From Bacteroidota bacterium (GTDB lineage: Bacteria; CLD3; SB21), in NCBI GenBank assembly GCA_020438245.1, contig JAGQUY010000074.1:1-6715 (forward strand): a stretch of DNA of 6,715 nucleotides. The letters run 5' to 3'. The translations under genes and the position numbers were made by a program. The first letter of the stretch is position 1. Each line of letters begins with the position of its first letter. This document shows, one piece after another, positions 1 through 5,905 of this stretch. The notes below the pieces were generated by a model. It worked only from the letters and a program-made list of their open reading frames with translations. It made no database searches and was not told where the DNA came from.

Positions 1-1116
1 AAAAACCGGTCCTTGGAGTACGTCCTGAAAGACGGCTCCGTCTTCAAGGCGCAAACCGTTCCCATCGGATATAGCGATAAAGAAATTTTGGGGGACCCCA
101 AGGTACCCAACTCTTCCATCCAGCCAACCCGCTGGAAAGCACGCGATTTTTCGATCGACATTCCAAGAGACTTGTATTGGAAGGATTGGACAGAATCCGG
201 ACGTGCACTGCCGCCGGATGCCGATACGATCTCCATTCCAAGAATGAAGTTTCGGGTCGAACCCACCATCCAAGGCCAGGGAATCCGCGTGCAGGACATG
301 ATGGTGCTGGATATTTTGTTTGCCAATAAGTTTCGCCGGCCGATGTACTATGCGATTACGGTCAGCGATGATAACAAAGTCGGGCTGGGGAGATACCTTC
401 GGATGGACGGGTTGGCCTACAAACTGGTAACGGTTCCAGACACGGATATGTCGATCGATCACATGTACGAAAATACGTTCAAAAAGTACAAATACCGAAA
501 TATGAATAGATCGGATGTCTCCTATGACGACAACATCAAACGATTGACACAAAATTACCGGACCATGTTCCTTCGGCTTGTGGAGTTCTATCGTCAACAA
601 AAAGGAACCCCCAACCCCAGGCAGACGGCTTTGGACAAGGACTTCCCGGAAAGCCTTACCGTCGACCAGAAGATCGTTGCGATTCTCGATTCGATGAGCG
701 CAACCATCTCCGAAGAAGCCATTCCGATGAGAGATTGGAGACTCAAACTCGCGATCGGTCAATTTTATGCCGAAGCAGGCCGCCCGGACGTGCTTCAGAA
801 TTCCGTCGACGAAGTGCTGGCCAATGAGCGGAAATACAGATTGGATCAACAGGGCAAGATTCGTGTTGCAGCCTTGGAACTGTACGTTCTGAAAAATGCT
901 CAACAAGCGGCGGAGCTTCTTAAACCCATGTATGAATCAAACCCAAGCAACGTGGAGGCCCTCAGCTACTACCTGCAGGCACTGGAGGACACGAAACAGT
1001 TTGACGAAGCCGTACGGCTCCTGGATGAATGGCTTGTGCGAAATCCGAATGACAATGCGGCGAAGTCAAAATTGGCTGAAATCCGTGCCAAAGCGGGAAC
1101 ACCGCAAAAAGAATGA
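1..1116 (+). CDS. DUF2723/TMEM260-like membrane glycosyltransferase, C-terminal part with TPR-like tail (5' end outside window)
   Basis: The frame is open from base 1, so this is the 3' end of a longer gene; the TTG at 13 is not a real start. DUF2723 (PF11028, related to the protein O-mannosyltransferase TMEM260) normally has an N-terminal polytopic GT-C-type membrane region, which would lie upstream of the window. What remains is the soluble C-terminal part. It carries family-like segments: VQDMMVLDILFANKFRRPMY (about 289-348), the following YAITV, then GLGRYLRMDGLAYKLV near 385-430, and MYENTFKKYKY near 463-495. From about base 730 the protein is a helical repeat region with TPR character, for example NPSNVEALSYYLQALEDTKQ followed by FDEAVRLLDEWL and a second NPND turn. 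The natural role is probably sugar transfer from a lipid donor to exported protein or glycan. The stop overlaps the next start as ATGA (1113-1116). The family call is fairly secure; substrate and reaction are inference. Confidence 0.82.
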   Translation, partial: KNRSLEYVLKDGSVFKAQTVPIGYSDKEILGDPKVPNSSIQPTRWKARDFSIDIPRDLYWKDWTESGRALPPDADTISIPRMKFRVEPTIQGQGIRVQDMMVLDILFANKFRRPMYYAITVSDDNKVGLGRYLRMDGLAYKLVTVPDTDMSIDHMYENTFKKYKYRNMNRSDVSYDDNIKRLTQNYRTMFLRLVEFYRQQKGTPNPRQTALDKDFPESLTVDQKIVAILDSMSATISEEAIPMRDWRLKLAIGQFYAEAGRPDVLQNSVDEVLANERKYRLDQQGKIRVAALELYVLKNAQQAAELLKPMYESNPSNVEALSYYLQALEDTKQFDEAVRLLDEWLVRNPNDNAAKSKLAEIRAKAGTPQKE

Positions 1117-2072
1117 AAAAGTTTGTTTTTCAAGCGCTAAAAATAGTCGTAAGTGCGGGACTGATCGCGCTGGCACTCCAAAACGTAGAACTGGAGAGAC
1201 TCAGTGTCATCATTATACAGACTCAGGTCGCTTGGTTGTTCGTTTCCCTGGCATTCCTGAGCTTGAGTTATGTATTGGGAGCCATGCAGTGGCAATGGAT
1301 CCTCCAAATGGCCGGACTTCGCCTCCCCTACCCGAAAACGCTTTCTTACTATTACGTCGGCTTGTTCTTTAATAATTTTCTGATTAGCGGAATGGGGGGA
1401 GACGTTCTGCGGGTTTATGATGTGCAAAAACATTCACCCGACAAAGAAAGGCTTTCCCCGGCTTTGGCCACGGTTTTCTTTGACAGATTTATGGGGCTGC
1501 TCACACTTCTGTTTCTGGCCGGACTCATGACATCGTTTGTGATCGGACGCGAAACGGGCGTGCGATTTGGCTTGGCAATCCTGGGTCTTTTTTTTCTCTG
1601 GGTCCTTGCCCTTATCGTGCTGTTTCATCGTCCTACGGCAGATCGAATAGTGAAGCCCATGTTGCGATTTCTACCGGATCGATTCTATACCCGTTTGCAG
1701 CATCTTTATGCGGAGCTCCATCGTTTTAAGAGCAACCCCTGGAGTCTCCTGAGATTGTTCAGCCTTTCGATAATTGTTCAATTTCTCAGAATACTGACGA
1801 TCTGGGCCGTTGGAAGAGCAATCGGTGATTCATCGCTGCTGCTATACTATGTCATCTTCGTCCCAGTAATATCTTTGGCCGCCAGTCTGCCCATTTCTGT
1901 CGGAGGAACGGGACCGCGGGAGCACACTACTATTTTTCTCTTTGGAAAGATCGGGGTAACTGCTGTTATGGCCTTCTCGATCGGTTTTTTGTCTTATTTA
2001 ATTAACCTCGTGTCAACCCTGCCGGGTGCCATCATTTTTGTAACTCGGAGCGATACCAAACATGGCCGTTAA
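1113..2072 (+). CDS. Flippase-like polytopic membrane protein (lysylphosphatidylglycerol synthase TM / UPF0104 family)
   Basis: This 319-residue hydrophobic protein has about eight predicted membrane segments (roughly residues 8-25, 37-58, 78-95, 120-143, 150-172, 211-235, 243-262 and 283-312). It shows three signatures of the membrane domain shared by MprF/AglD/YbhN-type proteins: FFNNFLISGMGGDVLR at 85-100, a DRFMGLL motif at 124-130, and LPISVGGTGPRE at 259-270. The length fits a stand-alone membrane domain; no C-terminal aminoacyltransferase domain is present, so it is not a full MprF. Family members are thought to flip or handle lipid-linked substrates, often next to glycosyltransferases, which fits its position after the DUF2723 gene. 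The ATG lies in an ATGA overlap with the upstream stop, preceded only by an A-rich AAAAAG stretch, so translation is probably coupled. The substrate cannot be read from sequence. Confidence 0.85.
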   Translation: MKKFVFQALKIVVSAGLIALALQNVELERLSVIIIQTQVAWLFVSLAFLSLSYVLGAMQWQWILQMAGLRLPYPKTLSYYYVGLFFNNFLISGMGGDVLRVYDVQKHSPDKERLSPALATVFFDRFMGLLTLLFLAGLMTSFVIGRETGVRFGLAILGLFFLWVLALIVLFHRPTADRIVKPMLRFLPDRFYTRLQHLYAELHRFKSNPWSLLRLFSLSIIVQFLRILTIWAVGRAIGDSSLLLYYVIFVPVISLAASLPISVGGTGPREHTTIFLFGKIGVTAVMAFSIGFLSYLINLVSTLPGAIIFVTRSDTKHGR

Positions 2073-3102
2073 GATCGCGCTTTGTGCAAGTATGCTGCTG
2101 ATGGTCGGCTGTGAACTGACCAAGCCGGCTGCCATCGGCGGGGATACCCAAATTATTGTCTTTTGTGACTCCGCCCAATGGCAGCTCAGCAGGGAAACCC
2201 TGGCAGCCATATTTGAACGAACGATTAAAACGCCTCAGCCTGAAACCGAATTTTATCTGCAACGAGTTGACATCAGCTTGTTTGATGTTTACAAGAAATA
2301 TAAGAACCTGATGTTCATTGGAGATCTTTCCTCCGAAAAAGAGGTTTCAGCCACCGTGCGGAGCATGTTGAATACGGATGCACGCCAAGCCGTTCAAGAG
2401 GGTCATGTCGTCTTTTCACGTAACGATGAGTGGGCTCGTGGTCAGCTGGTTCTGGTCCTTGTCAGTCCGGATCCGGCCACGATGAATACTCGTCTTCAGA
2501 ATGGTGCTGAAGAAATGTTCCAATTGGTGGACGAGCACTGTTTGGCATCCCTTTCTCAGTTTTTGTATTCCACGTCTGCACCTTTGGAGGATAAATCACT
2601 CCCGCAGAGCCTAAGAACAAAATACGGCTGGAGCCTGCGCGTTCATCCTGATTTCGAACTAATTTCTGAAGTACCGGACTCGCACTATGTCCGCTTCCAT
2701 TCCAATTCTCAAATCCAATCCCTGCAACGATGGATCTCCATACATTGGACAAGTTTGGATTCTACCCAGGACCCGGAAAGCATTCTAACAACGGAGTGGA
2801 TGCATCGTACTCGATCGTGGATCGGTGGCCGATTTGTTGATCCGGTGCAGACCGTTCCAATGTACGACAGGATAAGACCAGCCGACTTTGCCGGTCGCAA
2901 TGCGCTCCGATATGACGGTGTTTGGAAAACTGTCTCCATCCAGCACGCATTTGGCGGCGCCTTCAGATCATATGGTTTTTTCGATGCTTCACGCCGAAGC
3001 GTCTTTTTTATTGATCTTGCCGTTTTTTTTCCCGAAGAAACTAATAAGCTAAAATATCTGCGCGAATTGGATGCCATCGCCCGAACCTTCACCACCGACT
3101 GA
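2062..3102 (+). CDS. DUF4837-like lipoprotein of unknown function
   Basis: This 346-residue protein begins with a short basic/hydrophobic signal and a lipobox-like LMVGC with the lipidated cysteine at residue 17. Met instead of Leu at -3 makes the lipobox slightly unusual. The mature part looks like DUF4837 of Bacteroidota relatives: an early strand and tryptophan (IIVFCDSAQW, 31-40), a PQPETEFYLQRVDIS segment (58-72) preceding a 'NLMFIGDL' strand (82-89), a central FELISEVPDSHYVRF region (198-212), and a C-terminal FFIDLAVFFP strand (315-324). No enzymatic motif is visible. The start at 2062 is chosen because it gives a proper signal peptide; the next Met (residue 11) would destroy it. It overlaps the upstream gene by 11 bases and ends 5 bases before the next start, so it is embedded in the envelope operon. 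The family call is from memory of its pattern, not a search. Function is unknown. Confidence 0.72.
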   Translation: MAVKIALCASMLLMVGCELTKPAAIGGDTQIIVFCDSAQWQLSRETLAAIFERTIKTPQPETEFYLQRVDISLFDVYKKYKNLMFIGDLSSEKEVSATVRSMLNTDARQAVQEGHVVFSRNDEWARGQLVLVLVSPDPATMNTRLQNGAEEMFQLVDEHCLASLSQFLYSTSAPLEDKSLPQSLRTKYGWSLRVHPDFELISEVPDSHYVRFHSNSQIQSLQRWISIHWTSLDSTQDPESILTTEWMHRTRSWIGGRFVDPVQTVPMYDRIRPADFAGRNALRYDGVWKTVSIQHAFGGAFRSYGFFDASRRSVFFIDLAVFFPEETNKLKYLRELDAIARTFTTD

Positions 3103-3107
3103 TTGCT

Positions 3108-3698
3108 ATGGCCGAGAGCCGCTCTATTCATCGTATCTGGACCGTTTCCAATGTTCTGAGTTTGTCCAGAATATTGTTTGTCATTCCCGTTATCCACTAC
3201 CTGCATCTTGGTAAAACGGATCCATCGTACAGTCTAACCGCCCTTGTTTTCATCGTCTTGGGCAGCCTGACAGACCTGTTTGACGGTTGGCTTGCTCGCA
3301 AACTGAACCAGGTTACTGATTTTGGAAAAATTGTGGACCCCTTGGCGGACAAAGTGGGCATGGCCATTGTCATCCTGTTCTTGGCCACAACTCGCGAAGA
3401 TTTCCCATTCTGGTTTTTTGGAATTCTGGTTGTTCGCGATCTGCTGATTTTCTTTGCCGGATTATACGTAAGAACCAGATATAACCACCTTTTCGTTTCC
3501 AATCTGCTCGGAAAAACCACGGTCACGATAATCGCCTTCATGGTCGCTGTTTACACCGTCAAGGAATTGTACTTATTGGATCGTTTGTACGAAACTCTCT
3601 TGTGGTTAAGCACGGGCCTTCTGGTGGCTTCCTTCTCATCGTACTTCGTCAAATTCTATACGTTCCTTCATACTTTCAGGAGTCATAATAAGTCATGA
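3108..3698 (+). CDS. pgsA: CDP-alcohol phosphatidyltransferase, probably phosphatidylglycerophosphate synthase (PgsA)
   Basis: The protein has 196 residues, the usual size for the family. The full catalytic signature D-x2-D-G-x2-A-R-x8-G-x3-D-x3-D is intact at D56, D59, G60, A63, R64, G73, D77 and D81; these acidic residues bind the metal ions and CDP-diacylglycerol. It begins with the PgsA-like SNVLSLSRILFVIPV (14-28), and about six membrane segments follow (around 12-32, 41-55, 82-95, 104-120, 135-150 and 158-180). PgsA joins CDP-diacylglycerol and glycerol-3-phosphate to phosphatidylglycerophosphate in the inner membrane, the committed step to phosphatidylglycerol and cardiolipin. Relatives that make cardiolipin or other head groups share the motif, so the exact acceptor is less certain than the family. 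No clear SD precedes the ATG, which follows the previous stop by 5 bases. The gene ends in an ATGA overlap with the next one. Confidence 0.85.
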   Translation: MAESRSIHRIWTVSNVLSLSRILFVIPVIHYLHLGKTDPSYSLTALVFIVLGSLTDLFDGWLARKLNQVTDFGKIVDPLADKVGMAIVILFLATTREDFPFWFFGILVVRDLLIFFAGLYVRTRYNHLFVSNLLGKTTVTIIAFMVAVYTVKELYLLDRLYETLLWLSTGLLVASFSSYFVKFYTFLHTFRSHNKS

Positions 3699-4651
3699 AA
3701 GTCGGGATTCCAGTCTTGCTTCTTCTTTTGACAGTTGCCCTGCCGCCAACACTTTCTGCACAACGGCGGAGGCCGGCCAAAACTTCAGTCCGGGCACCGG
3801 AGAATCCTCAGATTCTTTTCCGCCGTGCCTTGGCCGCCTACACCAAGGGGGACAAGGACGATGCTGAAAAAATAGTGCGAACAAACCTTTCTTCCTTCCC
3901 GGACCACTGGCCTTCCTTGGCACTTTTCGCACGGCTGCGATTTGAAAAACAGGACTATAAGGAGGCGCGGCAAGCTCTCAACAAGGCACTCAAAATAAGC
4001 CCGCAAAGTAAAACGTTGAATTTGATGGCTGCAGCGATGCTGAGTCGACAGAAAAAGCCGGTTGCCGCCTTGGAATATCTCCGTCGTGCGCAAGAAAACG
4101 GTTCTCCGAATGACGAGTTGGCAGATGTCGATACGCCCGATGCCGATGCACTGCAAAAAGAGATTTCCCTGGCTATCCAAAAAATGGAACGTCACAAACC
4201 GGTTTTCTATAATAACGGCTCGGAGTCCGTGGCGCAGGGAACGTGCGAGCACGTCCCGGAGAATAAACTTAAGATTGCCATTTTCGAATTTACACCGTCA
4301 TCCGATTCCGCCGCCCCGGGTGACATTCGTGATAAATTAACCACTTCGTTCGTGCAGTCAGGTTGCTTTCTCGTCATCGAGCGCGGACAGTTGGACAAGG
4401 TGTTTCAGGAACAGGACTTTGAATTGACAGAATCGGTTGATCAGGCAACAGCAGCTCAGGTAGGCATGCTGGTAGGTGTCGATGCAATCGTTGTCGGAAG
4501 CGTGGCCCATCGGGAAAAATCAACTGAAATTGACGCCCGCCTTGTGCAAGTCGACACCGGACAGATTCTAGCTGCAGCTTCTATCCAGTACACCGGTAGA
4601 TCGGACTTGGAAAAGGTTGTACGGTCCCTGTCTTCTGCCGTTTACAAATAG
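3695..4651 (+). CDS. Exported TPR protein with C-terminal CsgG-like domain
   Basis: This 318-residue protein begins with a clear signal peptide (hydrophobic 5-20, likely cleavage after A22 at SA|Q). There is no lipobox, unlike E. coli CsgG. Residues about 38-135 form TPR-like helix pairs: LFRRALAAYTKGDKDDAEKI (41-60), then DYKEARQALNKALKISP (87-103), then KPVAALEYLRRA (121-132). From K191 a CsgG-like alpha/beta domain follows: KLKIAIFEF, then SGCFLVIERGQLDKVFQEQD (222-241), AQVGMLVGVDAIVVGSV (254-270) and ARLVQVDTGQILAAAS (281-296). The segments where CsgG places its two transmembrane beta-hairpins are very short here, so it is probably a soluble periplasmic relative, not a secretion pore. 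C184 and C224 could form a disulfide. Its start overlaps the pgsA stop (ATGA); an AGGAG lies 12 bases upstream (3678-3682). It is the last gene of the operon. The partner is unknown. Confidence 0.8.
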   Translation: MKVGIPVLLLLLTVALPPTLSAQRRRPAKTSVRAPENPQILFRRALAAYTKGDKDDAEKIVRTNLSSFPDHWPSLALFARLRFEKQDYKEARQALNKALKISPQSKTLNLMAAAMLSRQKKPVAALEYLRRAQENGSPNDELADVDTPDADALQKEISLAIQKMERHKPVFYNNGSESVAQGTCEHVPENKLKIAIFEFTPSSDSAAPGDIRDKLTTSFVQSGCFLVIERGQLDKVFQEQDFELTESVDQATAAQVGMLVGVDAIVVGSVAHREKSTEIDARLVQVDTGQILAAASIQYTGRSDLEKVVRSLSSAVYK

Positions 4652-4652
4652 T

Positions 4653-4689
4653 TTGACTGTATCTCAAAAAATGGTTAGACTGTTTAACC
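4653..4689 (+). promoter_or_regulatory. Possible sigma-70-type promoter with overlapping dyad
   Basis: In the 74-base gap after the TPR/CsgG gene there is TTGACT (4653-4658), a 17-base spacer and TAGACT (4676-4681), a 5/6 and 4/6 match to the standard -35 and -10 boxes. A 17-base near-palindrome, GGTTAGACTGTTTAACC (4673-4689, 7 of 8 pairs, centre 4681), covers the -10 box and could be an operator or a short RNA hairpin. It would drive the 147-residue protein and the STAS gene separately from the envelope operon. The match is modest, and promoter consensus in FCB bacteria can differ. Confidence 0.3.
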
Positions 4690-4725
4690 GTCATACCGTC
4701 AATTTCAACGAACATCACACCGACC

Positions 4726-5169
4726 ATGGCCATGCTTGTTGACAAGATTCGCGAGGTTGCCACGGATTTGCGGCGCATCCAAATGGATCTCAAATCCATG
4801 GAAGTTGATTTACGAATGTCTCCCGCCCAGGAACGTCAGGTTGATATTGACCGCCTTATAGACGATCTGAATACTTTTAAGCTCAACGTGACGTATCTGC
4901 GTCTCAAGGCCAATGATCTTTCAAAATCAAAAAATATCGACATGTCTGAGGTTCGGAAGGATGTCCGATATTTTGTCACGTACTTGAAGCACTCCGCGGA
5001 CACGTTCGACGAAATTTGCAACAGCCTCAGTTACGGCGGGCGAAGCGGTGATGAGGTGGCCATTCAGAAAACCGGTGAGGAAGTCTGGATCTTGGAGCGA
5101 CATCTACGAGACATGAATCGACATCTCGAAGAAATCAATTCAAAACTCGGCAAGAATAAAACATCCTAA
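4726..5169 (+). CDS. Hypothetical all-helical protein, 147 residues, coupled to STAS gene
   Basis: I do not recognise this protein. It has no signal peptide and no membrane segment, is rich in charged residues, and appears entirely helical, with heptad-like spacing of Leu/Ile/Val in residues 4-30 (IREVATDLRRIQMDLKSMEV), 38-65, 74-100 and 117-141. It is therefore probably a cytoplasmic helical bundle or coiled-coil protein. It has one cysteine (C98) and a Gly/Ser turn at 102-108 that may separate two helical halves. I see no histidine-kinase, phosphatase or nucleotide-binding motif. The ATG at 4726 is the first in frame after a stop at 4654; a second ATG two codons on (4732) is equally possible, and neither has an SD. 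The stop is one base before the STAS gene's ATG, which argues for joint translation and a shared pathway. That link is inference from context only. Confidence 0.7.
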   Translation: MAMLVDKIREVATDLRRIQMDLKSMEVDLRMSPAQERQVDIDRLIDDLNTFKLNVTYLRLKANDLSKSKNIDMSEVRKDVRYFVTYLKHSADTFDEICNSLSYGGRSGDEVAIQKTGEEVWILERHLRDMNRHLEEINSKLGKNKTS

Positions 5170-5170
5170 T

Positions 5171-5587
5171 ATGAGTCATCAGGGCCCTATGAAACAAAGC
5201 AAAAAAGTGCAAATTGCCAGTGAGACCCGAGTCAAAGTAACCTCGAAAAAAATTACAGATACCTTGGCTGTTCTTGAAATTGAAGACAAACTCATGACCG
5301 ATGAACACATTAAGATGATTCAGAACGGTCTGTCCGAATTGTTGGAAGACTCCTTCCGCCAAATCGTGGTGGACTTGTCGAGGATTAAACGTATTAACAG
5401 CAGCGGTTTGGGCAGTTTAATATCTCTTTTCAATATGGCCCGAAATAAGGACGCAGAGCTCAAAATCGGTGGTCTGAACGAGTTTGTCAAGAATGTACTG
5501 AATATCACCAAGCTGACCGAAGTTTTCGAAATTCATATGAGCCAAGAGGAAGCCATCCAGAGCTTCCAGTCTTCTTCAAGCCGATAG
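5171..5587 (+). CDS. STAS-domain protein, anti-sigma-factor antagonist type
   Basis: The 138-residue protein is a single STAS domain of the SpoIIAA/RsbV kind, after a 20-residue basic, polar N-terminal extension. The core is seen as TLAVLEIEDKLMT (31-43), a helix near 44-61, RQIVVDLSRIKRINSSGLGS (63-82), a helix LISLFNMARNKD (83-94), the strand AELKIGGL (95-102), and TKLTEVFEIHMSQEEAIQSF (113-132). By alignment S78 matches the serine phosphorylated in SpoIIAA. The preceding acidic residue is Asn (N76), a variant seen in many such proteins. Family members bind and sequester an anti-sigma factor or serine kinase in the cytoplasm when unphosphorylated; no cognate kinase or sigma factor is in the window. 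The start at 5171 follows the upstream stop by one base; M7 at 5189 is an alternative. The upstream helical protein is the obvious candidate partner. Confidence 0.86.
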   Translation: MSHQGPMKQSKKVQIASETRVKVTSKKITDTLAVLEIEDKLMTDEHIKMIQNGLSELLEDSFRQIVVDLSRIKRINSSGLGSLISLFNMARNKDAELKIGGLNEFVKNVLNITKLTEVFEIHMSQEEAIQSFQSSSSR

Positions 5588-5697
5588 CAACTGCGTTATC
5601 TCTCCATAATTCTCTTGTTTTTTTCCTGCTCCAAAATTACTTTGTGCCCGTTCTGAAACGATTCTGTTGGTCGAAGAATTGATTTGTCTTGAAATTT
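5588..5697. other. Intergenic region between STAS gene and tRNA
   Basis: This 110-base AT-rich stretch has no plausible gene. A weak stem (5583-5588 with 5595-5600, one G-U pair) overlaps the STAS stop codon, and a run of seven T lies 18 bases further on (5618-5624). That is too far apart for a classical terminator. I could not find a convincing promoter for the tRNA. Confidence 0.5.
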
Positions 5698-5770
5698 GGG
5701 CCATTAGCTCAGCGGTTAGAGCAGAGGACTCATAATCCTTTGGTCCGGGGTTCAAATCCCTGATGGCCCA
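5698..5770 (+). tRNA. tRNA with CAU anticodon, probably tRNA-Ile2 (lysidine-modified, reads AUA)
   Basis: All four stems fold. The acceptor stem is GGGCCAT with ATGGCCC, fully paired. The D stem is GCTC/GAGC. The anticodon stem is GAGGA/TCCTT with loop CTCATAA, giving anticodon CAT at 5731-5733. The T stem is CGGGG/CCCTG with loop TTCAAAT. The discriminator is A5770, and CCA is not encoded (CAT follows), so it must be added enzymatically. CAU anticodons belong to initiator Met, elongator Met or Ile2. The initiator is excluded by a paired first acceptor base pair (G1-C72). The body resembles E. coli ileX, with GACTCATAATC around the anticodon and a TTAGCTCAG..GTTAGAGCAG core, and it has C4-G69 and C5-G68 pairs, which help TilS recognise tRNA-Ile2 in E. 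coli. Elongator Met remains the alternative. Confidence 0.93.
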
Positions 5771-5783
5771 CATCTTACCTATT

Positions 5784-5800
5784 GGAAATATTGAATTTCC
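5784..5800. repeat. Short inverted repeat just downstream of tRNA
   Basis: GGAAAT (5784-5789) and ATTTCC (5795-5800) form a perfect six-pair, AT-rich stem with a five-base loop, 13 bases after the tRNA end. No T-run follows, so it is a poor terminator. It could be a 3' processing hairpin or part of a recombination site. Confidence 0.35.
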
Positions 5801-5839
5801 GAGACATGCCTCAAAGGCGATAATGGCCACAATAATGGA

Positions 5840-5874
5840 TTAAGTAGTCGGCGTACTACTTAAAGTACTACTTA
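5840..5874. repeat. Cluster of inverted and tandem direct repeats upstream of integrase remnant
   Basis: TTAAGTAGT (5840-5848) and ACTACTTAA (5855-5863) are a perfect nine-base inverted repeat around the six-base spacer CGGCGT. The right arm lies within GTACTACTTA (5853-5862), which is repeated exactly at 5865-5874 with a 12-base period. The same heptamer ACTACTT thus occurs three times in 35 bases, once inverted. Such iterated sites between a tRNA and an integrase gene are typical of recombinase or excisionase binding sites, or of an operator controlling the integrase. The function is inferred; the repeats themselves are plain in the sequence. Confidence 0.8.
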
Positions 5875-5883
5875 GTTTGACCT

Positions 5884-5902
5884 GCCTCCATCCCAAGGAG
5901 GC
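5884..5902 (+). promoter_or_regulatory. Strong Shine-Dalgarno inside a GC-rich hairpin ahead of the integrase remnant
   Basis: AAGGAGG (5895-5901) is a perfect SD four bases before the ATG at 5906 and fixes that start. It is also the strongest SD in the window. GCCTCC (5884-5889) pairs perfectly with GGAGGC (5897-5902) around a seven-base loop, so the folded RNA would hide most of the SD. This could hold integrase translation down. The pairing is seen; the control is inferred. Confidence 0.55.
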
Positions 5903-5905
5903 CGT

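Noticed and set aside
896..1372. Plus-strand open frame of 158 codons bridging two genes
   Set aside because: It is a frame-shadow of the glycosyltransferase tail and the flippase-like gene; the product is W/R/T-rich with no recognisable pattern.
2709..3206. Minus-strand open frame of 165 codons
   Set aside because: It lies opposite the DUF4837-like gene and the pgsA start. Its product is low-complexity in character, with no domain, and the plus-strand genes explain the sequence.
3785..4252. Minus-strand open frame of 155 codons
   Set aside because: It is antisense to the TPR/CsgG gene, whose signal peptide and domain pattern are clear.
5583..5624. Possible intrinsic terminator after the STAS gene
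   Set aside because: The stem is weak (six pairs with one G-U) and is separated from the T-run by 18 bases, unlike a functional rho-independent terminator.
5667..5695. Promoter-like TTGGTC and TGAAAT boxes before the tRNA
   Set aside because: With these boxes transcription would start inside the tRNA, so they cannot drive it.
5576..5830. Minus-strand open frame of 84 codons across the tRNA
   Set aside because: It is the antisense translation of the tRNA (the familiar false WAIRDLNPGPKDYESSALTAEL peptide type), not a protein gene.
5840..5874. Short CRISPR-like repeats
   Set aside because: Repeat units are only 7-10 bases with no spacers of uniform length and no cas genes; a protein-binding site cluster fits better.
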